64,000 nucleotides of DNA from Robinsoniella peoriensis (GTDB lineage Bacteria; Bacillota; Clostridia; Lachnospirales; Lachnospiraceae). Below are positions 8,482 through 17,941 of this stretch, piece by piece. The position numbers were made by a program, and so were the translations under genes. A model generated the notes under the pieces. That model saw only the letters and a list, made by a program, of their open reading frames with translations, was not told where the DNA came from and made no database searches. Location of the stretch: NCBI RefSeq assembly GCF_042680125.1, contig NZ_JBHTNY010000006.1; one strand, 5' to 3'. The first letter of the stretch is position 1. Every line of letters starts with the position of its first letter.

Positions 8482-9996
8482 ATGGAAACTAAAATTCAAA
8501 ATATGAAAGACATTATTGAATACGCCGCAGAAATGTATGGGGAATCCCCTGCAATCCGGTATAAGGTGCGTAAAGAGGTCATTACCAAAACCTATCGGGA
8601 CATAAAAAAAGACAGTGAATCATTCAGCCGGTCACTGGAAAAACTGAATATGCTTAAAAAGCATGTGGCGATTATTGGTCCCACTACATATCCATGGATT
8701 ATCAGTTATTTTGGAACGGTGAATTCGGGCAGTGTGGCAGTGCCGCTGGATGCACAGCTTCCCGCAGAGGAATTGTGCGAACTGATAAACCGCGCAGATA
8801 TCAGCGTCCTGGTATTTGATGAACTTCGTAAAGATCTGGTACAGGCAGTAAAAGAGAAGTGTCCCGGACTGCAGTACCTGATTTCCATGCAGGCTTCCGA
8901 AAGTTTAGATGAAATCCTGTCTTTTAACAGGCTGATTGTAGAAAATGAAGGCAGTTTTTTTACCGATATTGACTGTGATAAAATGACCGCTATTCTCTTT
9001 ACATCCGGAACAACCGGAAAGAGCAAAGGTGTTATGCTGAGCCATAGTAATCTGGCGGATAATGCGGTGTGTCTGGATATGAAGATTCCGGCAGGCACCA
9101 TATCCATGACGCTTTTACCCATTCATCATGCTTATTGTTTTACCATGGATATTTTAAAAGCCATCTATATCGGAATGGTTATCTGCATCAATGATTCCAT
9201 TATGCATGTACAGAAGAATATGAAATTATTTAAACCGGAAATCATTTTGCTGGTGCCAATGGTGATTGAATCATTATATGCAAAGCTTGTGGATGCAACT
9301 GGGATTTTACCGAAAAAGATGGTGGCAAAAGCTGCTCTTGGAGGAAATCTGAAAACAATCTGCAGCGGCGGGGCCTATTTGAATCCGGACTTAATCGACG
9401 GTTTTAGTGCATACGGGATCCGTATTCTCCAGGGTTATGGAATGACAGAATGTTCTCCGGTGATCAGTACGAATCTGGAGTGGGACAGCCGTAAAAATTC
9501 CGTAGGTAAACTTCTGCCGGGATGTGAAGTGAAAATAGTGGACGAGGAAATTTGGGTGAAAAGCCCTTCCGTAATGCTGGGATACTATAAAATGCCAAAA
9601 GAAACGGAAGATACATTGGAAGACGGCTGGCTCAAAACCGGTGATCTGGGATATGCCGATGCGGATAATTTCTTATATATCACAGGACGTAAAAAGAATC
9701 TGATTATCTTAAATAACGGGGAAAATGTCTCACCCGAAGAGCTGGAAAATGAAGTCAGTAAAGCACCGCTGGTAAAAGAAATCATTGTGAGCGAGAAAGA
9801 CAGTGTGATACAGGCGGAAATTTTCCCTGATTATGATTATGCTAAGAAAAAGCGCATCAAAAATATAGAAGCAGAGCTGCAGAACATTCTGGATGCATAT
9901 AATAAAGACAGGCCGGTATATAAAAGGATCCATGGATTAAAGGTAAGAGAAGAAGAATTTGCAAAGACACCATCCAAAAAGATAAAAAGGGTGTAG
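8482..9996 (+). CDS. AMP-dependent acyl ligase / acyl-ACP synthetase
   Basis: A 504-residue member of the ANL adenylating superfamily. Core motifs in order are ILFTSGTTGKSKGVMLSH (ATP loop), GYGMTECSP, KTGDLGY, TGRKKNLII and the C-terminal catalytic lysine region TPSKKIKR. It would adenylate a carboxylic acid and load it on CoA or, as the context suggests, on the carrier protein encoded just upstream. No carrier or condensation domain is fused to it. It closes the operon that begins with the MerR gene. The substrate acid cannot be read from the sequence by eye; a fatty acid is likeliest given the SCP2-like partner. Confidence 0.9.
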   Translation: METKIQNMKDIIEYAAEMYGESPAIRYKVRKEVITKTYRDIKKDSESFSRSLEKLNMLKKHVAIIGPTTYPWIISYFGTVNSGSVAVPLDAQLPAEELCELINRADISVLVFDELRKDLVQAVKEKCPGLQYLISMQASESLDEILSFNRLIVENEGSFFTDIDCDKMTAILFTSGTTGKSKGVMLSHSNLADNAVCLDMKIPAGTISMTLLPIHHAYCFTMDILKAIYIGMVICINDSIMHVQKNMKLFKPEIILLVPMVIESLYAKLVDATGILPKKMVAKAALGGNLKTICSGGAYLNPDLIDGFSAYGIRILQGYGMTECSPVISTNLEWDSRKNSVGKLLPGCEVKIVDEEIWVKSPSVMLGYYKMPKETEDTLEDGWLKTGDLGYADADNFLYITGRKKNLIILNNGENVSPEELENEVSKAPLVKEIIVSEKDSVIQAEIFPDYDYAKKKRIKNIEAELQNILDAYNKDRPVYKRIHGLKVREEEFAKTPSKKIKRV

Positions 9997-10081
9997 TGGA
10001 TCATCTATTGTAATTGCCGCCCATTCCGTATACAATATGAGTAGAAGAATTGTCATATAAAAATGGAATGGAGTTCATGGA

Positions 10082-11002
10082 ATGCGATATTATGTGAAAG
10101 ATAAATTAATCCCTTTGAATAAAGGAGAAACACCTGCTGAGGGGCTTGTCGTTGTGGAATGTCTTTCTTCATCTGAATATAAGAAACGTTATGAGAAAAC
10201 CCTTCACGTGGATTTACTGACCAGAAGCCTTGGCAATGTTGAATTTTGTAAGGCAGATGTGCTGAGAAACTGTATTGTGGGAACTTTTGTGATTCCCTGC
10301 AAAGAGGATCTTTTGGAGAAGGAATCCGGATTTGGCTATTACATGGATAAGGAAAGGCTGCTCTTTGTGGACGATAATCACATTGTAGAAAAGATGCTGG
10401 AGGAAATCTGTCAGATACAGGTTCTTCCCAAGACATACGTGGCACATGTATTTTTTGAATTTATGGAATATCTGACCAGGGATGATGTGATTTTCTTGCA
10501 GCAGTATGAAGAAAAGCTGGAAGATATGGAAGAGGGTCTTTCCAATTCAGACACCAGGGATTTCAATAAAAAGCTGCTTAAATGCAGAAGGGAACTGTTA
10601 AAGCTAAACGCTTATTATCAGCAGTTAATGGACTTAAGTGATACCCTTAGTGAAAACCAGAACCGTTTATTTAACCGGGAAGACTGCAGACTCTTCACTT
10701 TTTATACAAAGCGGGTGGAAAGATTTTATGATACTACCCATATGCTCAGGGAATATTCCATGCAGCTTCGGGAAATGTACCAGTCCCAGATCGATATCCA
10801 CCAGAATAAAGTAATGCAGTTTTTAACTGTAGTTACAACAATTTTCATGCCGTTAACTCTGATTGCAGGATGGTATGGCATGAATTTTGCCAACATGCCG
10901 GAACTTAATACGAAATACGGATATGGAATTATCATTCTGGTGAGCATACTCGTAACCGGAATTGAAATCTGGTATTTTAAAATCAAAAAGTGGTTCAAAT
11001 AG
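10082..11002 (+). CDS. corA: CorA-family divalent cation transporter
   Basis: A 306-residue CorA-type channel for Mg2+ or a related cation. The N-terminal two thirds are cytoplasmic with long helices; two membrane segments lie at the C-terminus, the first ending in the diagnostic YGMNFANMPEL motif (GMN pore signature), the second VSILVTGIEIWYF. The usual MPEL loop after GMN is present. GGAG at 10070-10073 selects this start. It stands alone, with a terminator 20 bases after the stop. Family assignment is firm; ion preference is not decided. Confidence 0.92.
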   Translation: MRYYVKDKLIPLNKGETPAEGLVVVECLSSSEYKKRYEKTLHVDLLTRSLGNVEFCKADVLRNCIVGTFVIPCKEDLLEKESGFGYYMDKERLLFVDDNHIVEKMLEEICQIQVLPKTYVAHVFFEFMEYLTRDDVIFLQQYEEKLEDMEEGLSNSDTRDFNKKLLKCRRELLKLNAYYQQLMDLSDTLSENQNRLFNREDCRLFTFYTKRVERFYDTTHMLREYSMQLREMYQSQIDIHQNKVMQFLTVVTTIFMPLTLIAGWYGMNFANMPELNTKYGYGIIILVSILVTGIEIWYFKIKKWFK

Positions 11003-11021
11003 AAGCTTATATTCAGGCATT

Positions 11022-11055
11022 AAAAAAGCGGGTATGCTGTTGGCCCCGCTTTTTT
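11022..11055 (+). terminator. intrinsic terminator after corA
   Basis: AAAAAAGCGGG pairs with CCCGCTTTTTT across a 12-base loop, ending in six T residues. Confidence 0.88.
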
Positions 11056-11264
11056 CCGCTTATTATTGAACCCGCACTGCTTTTCTTTTTAAAGATATTA
11101 ACTGAAAGCCAACCATAGCAGATCCATTTACTAACAATCCAAGTGTAGAAAATGGGAAATTTTTATTTTAACTGAAAAATTGAAAATTTGAAAGGATGAC
11201 AGATGATTTATACTGCATTTCGTGATATACTAATAGTCCATAAAGTGTGAAGCAGGAGGTAAAA

Positions 11265-12377
11265 ATGGACAGAGAGCGGATGATTCAGGAGTTCTGCCGC
11301 TTAGTATCAATCGATTCCCCTTCCTTTGGGGAGCGGGAGATGGCGGATTATCTGATTGGAGTTTTTGCTGAGAATCAGATTATTCTGGAAGAAGATAAGG
11401 CGGGAAGCTGTTATGGCGGAAATAGCGGAAATCTGTATGGTTACTGGAAAGGGACATGTGAAGGCGCGCCTATTTTATTTTCCATGCATATGGATACCGT
11501 GGAACCGGCAAAAGGCAAAAAAGCGATCGTACAAGAAGATGGAAAAATAACAAGCGGCGGGACAACGGTTCTTGGCGCCGATGACTTGGCTGCTATAGCG
11601 GAGGTAATCGAAGCCGTCCGCAGCATTACGGAACAAAACATACCCCACCGGGATGTGGAGTTTCTGATCTCTATAGCGGAAGAGCAGCATCTGCGGGGAA
11701 GTCAGGTGTTCGATTTTTCCAGAATCAGAGCAAAAGAATCCTATGTACTGGATAAAACCGGGAAAATCGGAACTGCTGCAGTTGCGGCCCCTTCCCTGGC
11801 GACATTTGAAGCAGCGGTGCAGGGGAAAGCAGCTCATGCCGGATTTGCGCCGAAAGATGGAGTGCATGCCATTTTAATCGCATCCAAAGCGATTTCCCGA
11901 ATTCCCATGGGACATGTAGGAACGGAGATGACGGTAAATATCGGAAGCATTCAAAGTGAATTTGCTACCAATATCGTGCCGCCTGTCTGCAAAGTAAAAG
12001 GAGAGGTGCGCAGTTTCTCTCATGAAGCGGTATTAAACCAGTTAGTAGACATTCGTAATATTTTTGAAGAAGAGGCTGGCAAACTGGGCGGAGTCGTGGA
12101 GTATCAGGAAGAAATATTATTTCAGGCATATGTGACACCTGAAGATGCAGCCGTTGTCAGACGATATGAAAACGTCTGTCATACGTTAAAAATAGAGCCG
12201 GTATTGGAAAGAACTTTTGGAGGCAGCGACCAAAATCATTTATGTGCCAACGGAATCCGGGGAATGGTCCTGGCATCAGCCATGCAGCAGGCACATTCCA
12301 GCAGTGAATATACTACTGTAAATGATATGGAAAAGGTTACGAAAATTGTGATGGGGTTAATGCAGACATCCGATTAA
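11265..12377 (+). CDS. M20-family peptidase, PepT-like
   Basis: A 370-residue zinc aminopeptidase of the M20/PepT-like class that would cleave small peptides in the cytoplasm. Metal and catalytic signatures are SMHMDTVEP (His and the following Asp), LGADDLAAIAE (bridging Asp), AEEQHLRGS (general base Glu) and the final QAHSSSEY His. The dimerisation lid between residues of about 175 and 285 is present. The frame is open from a GTG at 11247, but CAGGAGGT at 11253-11260 clearly points to the ATG at 11265. A short gap leads to the PatB-like aminotransferase gene, probably a separate or loosely linked unit. Confidence 0.9.
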   Translation: MDRERMIQEFCRLVSIDSPSFGEREMADYLIGVFAENQIILEEDKAGSCYGGNSGNLYGYWKGTCEGAPILFSMHMDTVEPAKGKKAIVQEDGKITSGGTTVLGADDLAAIAEVIEAVRSITEQNIPHRDVEFLISIAEEQHLRGSQVFDFSRIRAKESYVLDKTGKIGTAAVAAPSLATFEAAVQGKAAHAGFAPKDGVHAILIASKAISRIPMGHVGTEMTVNIGSIQSEFATNIVPPVCKVKGEVRSFSHEAVLNQLVDIRNIFEEEAGKLGGVVEYQEEILFQAYVTPEDAAVVRRYENVCHTLKIEPVLERTFGGSDQNHLCANGIRGMVLASAMQQAHSSSEYTTVNDMEKVTKIVMGLMQTSD

Positions 12378-12439
12378 ATTTAAACTTTTTTGTATGAAAA
12401 CAACAAAAAGATGAAAAATAGAAAGATAGGAGAAGAACC

Positions 12440-13621
12440 ATGATAAACAGTCAATTTGATAAACTTGTAGACAGAAAAGGCACTAATTGCCTGAAATATG
12501 ATTTTGCAGCGGAGTTCGGAAGACCGGAAGGACTGATCCCCCTGTGGGTGGCGGATATGGATTTCTGTGTGCCGGAGCAGGTGAAAAAAACCTTACTGCG
12601 GTGTGCGGAACACGGAGTTTTTGGATACACCGATGCAAAACCGGAGTATTTTCAGGTTCTCGGAAAATGGTTTTTGGATCATTTTGGATGGAAAACGGAT
12701 GCATCCTGGGTTGTTAAATCTCCGGGTGTGGTGTTTGCCCTGGCAGCTGCGATTCGTGCATTTTCCAAAGAAGGAGAAAGTATTCTGATCCAGCAGCCGG
12801 TATACCATCCGTTTGCAAATGTAATTAAAGCCAATGAACGCAGGCTGGTGGTAAACCAATTGGTATGTGAAGATGGTGTTTACCGCATGGACTATGCAGA
12901 CTTTGAGAAAAAAATAGTGGAAGAAGAAGTAAAGGTCTTCCTGCTGTGCAGCCCTCATAATCCGGTAGGACGGGTCTGGACCAGAGAGGAATTGCAAAGA
13001 GTTGGGGATATCTGCCTGAAACATAAAGTGCTGGTAGTTTCTGATGAAATCCATTGCGATTTCACCTATCCGGGTTATCAACATCTGGTTTATGCCTCAT
13101 TGGGACAGGCATATGCGGACAATTCCATTGTGTGCACCGCTCCCAGCAAGACTTTTAACCTGGCAGGCCTGCAGGCATCCAATATCTGGATTCCAAATCC
13201 GACTATCCGGGAACAGTTTCAAAAAGAGATTGCCAAAACCGGATACAGTGACTTGAATACCTGCGGTCTTGCAGCGTGTCAGGCGGCATATGCCTATGGC
13301 GGAGAATGGCTGGAAGAATTAAAAGAATATCTCACGGGTAATCTGGAATTTGTAAGAACATTTTTGAAAGAAAACCTGCCCCAGATTCATCTCATCGAAC
13401 CTCAGGGAACTTATTTATTATGGGTTGATTTCAGAGAGTTGGGGCTTTCAGCAGAAGTATTGAATCAATTGCTGGTAGAAAAAGCGCATCTGTGGCTCAA
13501 CGATGGTTCCATGTTTGGAGAGTGCGGAAGCGGATTCCAGAGAATTAATATTGCCTGTCAGAGAGAAACCCTGAAAAAGGCTTTTAAACAGCTGGCAGAA
13601 GCCATTGACAGCTTGAAGTAG
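12440..13621 (+). CDS. PatB/MalY-type pyridoxal-phosphate lyase (cystathionine beta-lyase)
   Basis: A 393-residue fold-type I PLP enzyme of the MalY/PatB group. Signatures are PLWVADMDF near the N-terminus, CSPHNPVGRVW, SDEIHCDF, and the Schiff-base lysine 237 in APSKTFNLAGLQ. These enzymes split cystathionine to homocysteine or degrade cysteine, and some act as aminotransferases. The metA gene for the same pathway lies about 3 kb downstream, which fits a methionine role but is not an operon. Eleven bases separate it from the glyoxalase-fold gene downstream. Confidence 0.92.
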   Translation: MINSQFDKLVDRKGTNCLKYDFAAEFGRPEGLIPLWVADMDFCVPEQVKKTLLRCAEHGVFGYTDAKPEYFQVLGKWFLDHFGWKTDASWVVKSPGVVFALAAAIRAFSKEGESILIQQPVYHPFANVIKANERRLVVNQLVCEDGVYRMDYADFEKKIVEEEVKVFLLCSPHNPVGRVWTREELQRVGDICLKHKVLVVSDEIHCDFTYPGYQHLVYASLGQAYADNSIVCTAPSKTFNLAGLQASNIWIPNPTIREQFQKEIAKTGYSDLNTCGLAACQAAYAYGGEWLEELKEYLTGNLEFVRTFLKENLPQIHLIEPQGTYLLWVDFRELGLSAEVLNQLLVEKAHLWLNDGSMFGECGSGFQRINIACQRETLKKAFKQLAEAIDSLK

Positions 13622-13631
13622 GAGGGGGCAG

Positions 13632-14012
13632 ATGCAGTTAAATACAATACACCATGTGGCAATTATTGTCTCGGATTATGAAAGATCCAAAGAATTTTAT
13701 GTAGAGAAGCTGGGATTTGAAATCATACGTGAAAATTACCGGGAAAAGAGAAATGATTATAAGCTGGATTTAAGGCTGGGAACCTGTGAACTGGAGATCT
13801 TCGCAATTCCCGGCAGCCCCAAACGCCCCAGTTATCCGGAAGCCTGCGGACTTCGCCACCTGGCTTTTCAGACAGATAACATAGAAGAGACAGTCGCATG
13901 GCTAAAAGAAAAGGGAATCATAACGGAGCCCCTTCGGCTGGATGATTATACCGGTAAAAAAATGACGTTTTTTCATGATCCGGACGGTTTGCCGCTGGAA
14001 CTGCATGAATAA
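13632..14012 (+). CDS. VOC-family (glyoxalase-fold) protein
   Basis: A 126-residue vicinal-oxygen-chelate protein with two beta-alpha-beta-beta-beta modules. Candidate metal ligands are His in NTIHHVAIIV, Glu in the LEIFAIP strand, His in LRHLAFQTD and Glu in GLPLELHE, which is the order seen in small YaeR/GloA-like proteins. A strong TAGGAGGGG ribosome site lies just after the stop of the PatB-like gene, so the two are co-transcribed. Whether it is a true methylglyoxal lyase is uncertain; the family also holds epimerases and resistance proteins. Confidence 0.88.
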   Translation: MQLNTIHHVAIIVSDYERSKEFYVEKLGFEIIRENYREKRNDYKLDLRLGTCELEIFAIPGSPKRPSYPEACGLRHLAFQTDNIEETVAWLKEKGIITEPLRLDDYTGKKMTFFHDPDGLPLELHE

Positions 14013-14038
14013 TCCCGGAACAAAGAAAGGTAAAGTAA

Positions 14039-14308
14039 ATGAATACAAATAGTTATGAGTTTGATGCAGAGATTAAAAAAGTTCCGGATATAGACGGTGC
14101 TTATGTAGAAATCCCCTTTGATGTAAAGGAGGTCTTTGGGAAAGGCAGGGTTAAGGTTCATGCCTTATTTGACGGAGAACCCTATGCAGGAAGCCTGGTT
14201 CGGATGAAGACTCCCTGTCATATCATAGGACTTCGCAAAGACATCCGGCAGAAAATACAAAAACAGCCCGGTGATATGGTGCATGTATTCATTAAAGAGC
14301 GGGAATAA
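14039..14308 (+). CDS. DUF1905-domain protein
   Basis: An 89-residue protein matching the DUF1905 pattern: YEFDAEI at the start, VEIPFDVKEVFGKGRVKV in the middle and RKDIRQKIQKQPGDMVHV near the end, a small beta-barrel with no assigned chemistry. No signal peptide or membrane segment. It lies 26 bases after the glyoxalase-fold gene and is probably the last gene of that operon. It converges on the ttcA-like gene, from which 30 bases separate it; no clear terminator hairpin is visible in that gap. Confidence 0.85.
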   Translation: MNTNSYEFDAEIKKVPDIDGAYVEIPFDVKEVFGKGRVKVHALFDGEPYAGSLVRMKTPCHIIGLRKDIRQKIQKQPGDMVHVFIKERE

Positions 14309-14338
14309 AATCCGAATACTATCTGCCAAAATCAAGAG

Positions 14339-15073
14339 TTATCTTGTATGTGGAATTCTTTCGGGCCACCCTGGAATATTTCCATTTAATACGGCGGTAA
14401 ACATTCTTTCCTTTACTCCGGGATTTTCCCCGTTAAGCTGACGGATCAGATTTTTTGCATACTCCCTTTTGGTATAGCCGTCGATGGGGCACGGGCTCTT
14501 TGCAACCGGAAGATGGTATTTATTTTTAAAGCCGATGACATCTGCCTCCAATACGTACATCAGAGGACGGATAACCGTCATATCCATACGGTCTAAATAT
14601 GTTTTTGGGGAAAAAGAGTGGAAGCGCCCTTCAAAAATCAGGGACAGCAGCATCGTTTCTACAATATCATCTTTGTGATGGGCGTAGGCTACTTTGCTGC
14701 ATCCCATTTTTTTTGCAGTTTCATTAAATGCGCCTTTTCTCATTTTGGCACACAGGGAGCAGGGATTGCTCTCTTTTCTTTCGTCAAAAATAATTCTGGC
14801 GATTTCCGTATCGATTACGGTATAAGGAACGTCCAGTTCTTTACACAGTTCTTTGATTGGTTCCAGATTAAAATCGGGATAGCCCAGGCTGACCGTAATA
14901 GCCTCCAGTTCAAAATGTTTTGGATAAAACCGTCTCAGGCCATGAAGGGCATATAACATAGTCAGGCTGTCTTTGCCGCCGGAAATGCCTACGGCTATTT
15001 TGTCCCCTTCCTCAATCATCTGGTATTCATCAACGGCTTTTCTGGTATAACTTAAAAGCTGCTGTAATTTCAT
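14339..15073 (-). CDS. ttcA: TtcA-like PP-loop tRNA 2-thiocytidine synthetase
   Basis: A 244-residue ATP pyrophosphatase of the TtcA/TtuA group, which thiolates tRNA bases. The PP-loop is GISGGKDSLTML; the iron-sulfur ligands fit the CxxC in NPCSLCAKM together with a third Cys in KSPCPIDGY. YAHHKDDIVETMLL is the conserved second ATP-site motif. It is the only gene on the minus strand between 3 kb and 38 kb and therefore has its own promoter upstream of 15073. Clostridial relatives are annotated as TtcA, but the exact modified base cannot be told from sequence. Confidence 0.88.
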   Translation of the reverse strand: MKLQQLLSYTRKAVDEYQMIEEGDKIAVGISGGKDSLTMLYALHGLRRFYPKHFELEAITVSLGYPDFNLEPIKELCKELDVPYTVIDTEIARIIFDERKESNPCSLCAKMRKGAFNETAKKMGCSKVAYAHHKDDIVETMLLSLIFEGRFHSFSPKTYLDRMDMTVIRPLMYVLEADVIGFKNKYHLPVAKSPCPIDGYTKREYAKNLIRQLNGENPGVKERMFTAVLNGNIPGWPERIPHTR

Positions 15074-15235
15074 TCGTATTCCTCCTAAAATGTATGTGGT
15101 AAAACCTGTATCAGTATATCATATTTTTACCTAATGGGAGCATACAATTCGAATTTAGACCTATGAAAATAGGAAAAGTGTGATATAATATGAGATTATG
15201 CGGCATTTGTTGTATATTTAGAGAAGGGGAATTAG

Positions 15236-16786
15236 ATGGAAAAAGGAAAAAAAGGTTTTTTTAGTGTTGTATTCAGTCGCAGTGCAATTCTGATCTTCCT
15301 GCTGCTGATTCAGATTGGAATTCTGTTTCTGGGATTTGAATTGCTGAGAGACTACATGTTTTATGCCTATGGAGCCGTAGTGGCACTGGCATTGGTACTT
15401 GTTATTTATATTATTAATAAGAGGGAAAATCCTGCATTTATGATTGCCTGGATTATTCCAATTCTGGTTATACCCGTATTTGGTGCTCTGTTTTATTTAT
15501 TTATTGAATTACAGATTGATACAAAATGGGTAAACTCCAGGCTGAAAAGATTAAATATAGAAACAAAAGAGCTGACTCCCCAAAATGCAGAGGTTTTGAA
15601 TAATCTGCGCCTGGAGGATGAGGGAATGGGACATCTGTCCGATTATTTATATCGTGTAGAGAATCTACCGGTTTACCAGAATACCTCTGCCAAATATTTC
15701 CCGCTGGGAGAAGATAAGTTTGCAGAGATGATTGTACAGTTAGAGCGGGCACAGCATTTTATATTTATGGAATATTTTATTGTGGAACGCGGTGTCATGT
15801 GGGATACAATTTTAGAGATTCTGGAGCGCAAGGTGAAAGAAGGCGTGGAAGTTCGTTTTATGTATGACGGGATGTGTTCCCTTGTTTTACTGCCTTATAA
15901 TTATCCCAGGAGAATGCAGGAGCTGGGAATCCAGTGCAGGATGTTTTCACCGATTAAACCGGCGCTATCTACCATCCAGAATAATCGTGACCATCGAAAA
16001 ATCCTGGTGATTGACGGATATCTTGCATTTACCGGGGGAATCAATCTGGCAGATGAATATATCAATCAAAAAGAACGCTTCGGACATTGGAAAGATACTT
16101 CTATCATGATTCAGGGTGAGGCAGTAAAAAGCTTTACGCTGCTGTTTTTGAAGATGTGGAATGTGGATAAGCGCCACAGTGAAGAAGACTACAGAAAATA
16201 TGTGGACGTGCCCCAGCTTAAGATTCCTGCACCCGGGGATGGATTTGTAATCCCTTATGGAGACAGTCCCGTAGATAAAGAGCAGGTTGGGGAATTGGTG
16301 TACATGGATATCCTGTTTACGGCGAAAAAATATGTACATATCATGACGCCGTATCTGATCCTGGATCAGGAATTGAAAGTTGCATTGACATATGCAGCGA
16401 AAAGAGGTGTGGAAGTTATTATTATGATGCCTCATATTCCGGATAAGTGGTATGCTTTTGTTTTAGCGAAAACCTATTATAATGAATTACTGGATGCCGG
16501 AGTGCAGATTTACGAATATACCCCGGGATTTGTACATGCAAAGGTCTTTACATCCGATGACGAAAAGGCAGTCGTGGGGACAATTAACCTGGATTTCAGA
16601 AGCATGTATCTGCATTTTGAGTGTGCAGCACTTTTATATAAAAATGCGGAGATTGCAAATATTGAAGCGGATTTCCAGGAGACGCTGAAAAAGTGCCGGA
16701 GAATAACTCAGGAAGATTATAAAAAACTCAATCCGGTGATTAAACTCATTGGAAAAGTATTGCGATTATTCGCACCCCTCATGTAA
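15236..16786 (+). CDS. cls: cardiolipin synthase
   Basis: A 516-residue membrane phospholipase-D-type cardiolipin synthase. Two hydrophobic segments (about residues 12-35 and 38-60, with another near 65-90) anchor it, followed by two HKD motifs: DHRKILVIDGYLAFTGG with the GGINLADEY extension, and HAKVFTSDDEKAVVGT with NLDFRS. It condenses two phosphatidylglycerol molecules into cardiolipin. Length equals the Bacillus ClsA family. It appears to be transcribed alone; a TATAAT-like box lies about 50 bases before the start, and a hairpin follows the stop. Confidence 0.94.
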   Translation: MEKGKKGFFSVVFSRSAILIFLLLIQIGILFLGFELLRDYMFYAYGAVVALALVLVIYIINKRENPAFMIAWIIPILVIPVFGALFYLFIELQIDTKWVNSRLKRLNIETKELTPQNAEVLNNLRLEDEGMGHLSDYLYRVENLPVYQNTSAKYFPLGEDKFAEMIVQLERAQHFIFMEYFIVERGVMWDTILEILERKVKEGVEVRFMYDGMCSLVLLPYNYPRRMQELGIQCRMFSPIKPALSTIQNNRDHRKILVIDGYLAFTGGINLADEYINQKERFGHWKDTSIMIQGEAVKSFTLLFLKMWNVDKRHSEEDYRKYVDVPQLKIPAPGDGFVIPYGDSPVDKEQVGELVYMDILFTAKKYVHIMTPYLILDQELKVALTYAAKRGVEVIIMMPHIPDKWYAFVLAKTYYNELLDAGVQIYEYTPGFVHAKVFTSDDEKAVVGTINLDFRSMYLHFECAALLYKNAEIANIEADFQETLKKCRRITQEDYKKLNPVIKLIGKVLRLFAPLM

Positions 16787-16792
16787 TGTCTG

Positions 16793-16814
16793 TGGCACAC
16801 GCACAAGTGTGCCA
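16793..16814. other. hairpin between cls and metA
   Basis: TGGCACAC and GTGTGCCA form perfect 8-bp arms round a six-base loop, six bases after the cls stop. The T-tract expected of a terminator is absent, so termination is possible but not assured. Confidence 0.4.
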
Positions 16815-16889
16815 TAAAATTGGACTTTTACTGGAAGAAAAGAATGTGTTATACTAGTGGCAACGACAAAATAAGAAAAGGTGAAGATT

Positions 16890-17831
16890 ATGCCAATTAA
16901 AGTACAGGGTGATTTACCAGCAAAAGAGATCCTTGAGCAGGAGAATATATTTGTTATGGATGAGAACCGTGCAATGCACCAGGATATCCGTCCAATTGAA
17001 ATTGCGATATTGAACCTCATGCCATTGAAGGAAGAAACAGAGCTGCAGCTTTTGCGTTCCTTATCGAACACGCCGCTGCAGGTGAATATAACCTTTCTGA
17101 TGGTAACTTCTCATGAATCGAAGAACACTGCAACAAGCCATCTGAATCAGTTTTACATAACCTTTGATGATGTGAAAAAACGAAGCTTTGACGGTATGAT
17201 TATTACCGGTGCACCGGTAGAACAAATGGAGTTTGAAGACGTGGATTACTGGGAAGAACTGACCCACATAATGGAATGGACGAAAACAAATGTAACTTCC
17301 ACAATTCATTTGTGCTGGGGAGCGCAGGCTGCCTTGTATTACCACTATGGACTTCAGAAAAAGCCTCTGGACAGGAAAATGTTCGGATTGTACTGGCACA
17401 GGGTATTAAATCGAAAGATTCCTCTGGTAAGAGGATTTGACGATATGTTCCTGGCGCCTCATTCCAGGCATACGGAGGTACCGAAGGAATCTATCGAGGC
17501 ATGTGACGATCTAATGATTCTGGCTGATTCTGAAGAAGCCGGGGTTTTTCTGGCTATGAACAGGGACGGCAAACAGATCTTTGTCATGGGCCATCCGGAA
17601 TATGACCGGGTAACACTGGACGGAGAGTATAAAAGAGATGTAGGCAAGGGATTGGATATCGACATGCCCATGAATTATTATCAGGGGAATGACCCGGAGA
17701 ATAAGCCGGTTCTCATGTGGAGGTCCCATGCGAATAACATGTATACAAACTGGCTGAATTATTATGTATATCAGGCAACTCCTTACAGTTTAAATGAAAC
17801 AGGTGATTTAAAAAAGAATGATGATGACTGA
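16890..17831 (+). CDS. metA: homoserine O-acetyltransferase (MetA family)
   Basis: A 313-residue MetA enzyme that acylates homoserine in methionine synthesis. The GTG at 16881 would add three residues, but the ATG at 16890 gives the classic MPIK start and puts the catalytic Cys at position 142 (HLCWGAQAA), the family number. In this numbering residue 111 is Glu (GAPVE). Published work on the family links Glu111 with acetyl-CoA and Gly111 with succinyl-CoA, so acetyl transfer is predicted despite the common succinyltransferase label. HPEYD carries the second catalytic region. It is monocistronic and followed by a strong terminator. Confidence 0.93.
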   Translation: MPIKVQGDLPAKEILEQENIFVMDENRAMHQDIRPIEIAILNLMPLKEETELQLLRSLSNTPLQVNITFLMVTSHESKNTATSHLNQFYITFDDVKKRSFDGMIITGAPVEQMEFEDVDYWEELTHIMEWTKTNVTSTIHLCWGAQAALYYHYGLQKKPLDRKMFGLYWHRVLNRKIPLVRGFDDMFLAPHSRHTEVPKESIEACDDLMILADSEEAGVFLAMNRDGKQIFVMGHPEYDRVTLDGEYKRDVGKGLDIDMPMNYYQGNDPENKPVLMWRSHANNMYTNWLNYYVYQATPYSLNETGDLKKNDDD

Positions 17832-17876
17832 CAAAGCAGAAGAATGATTTATCTGATGTAACAGTAGCTTATAAAA

Positions 17877-17941
17877 AGCCGGATCAGTATATGTAAACCC
17901 CATCCGAGGATAGGGTTAGCGTATATTGATCCGGTTTTTTT
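17877..17941 (+). terminator. intrinsic terminator after metA
   Basis: A long imperfect stem, CCGGATCA with TGATCCGG plus inner TATA and AACCC/GGGTT pairings, ends in seven T residues. It is unusually tall for a terminator but otherwise standard. Confidence 0.88.

Noticed and set aside
16820..16855. Promoter TTGGAC ... TATACT for metA
   Set aside because: The spacer would be 24 bases; no acceptable -35 box fits the TATACT.
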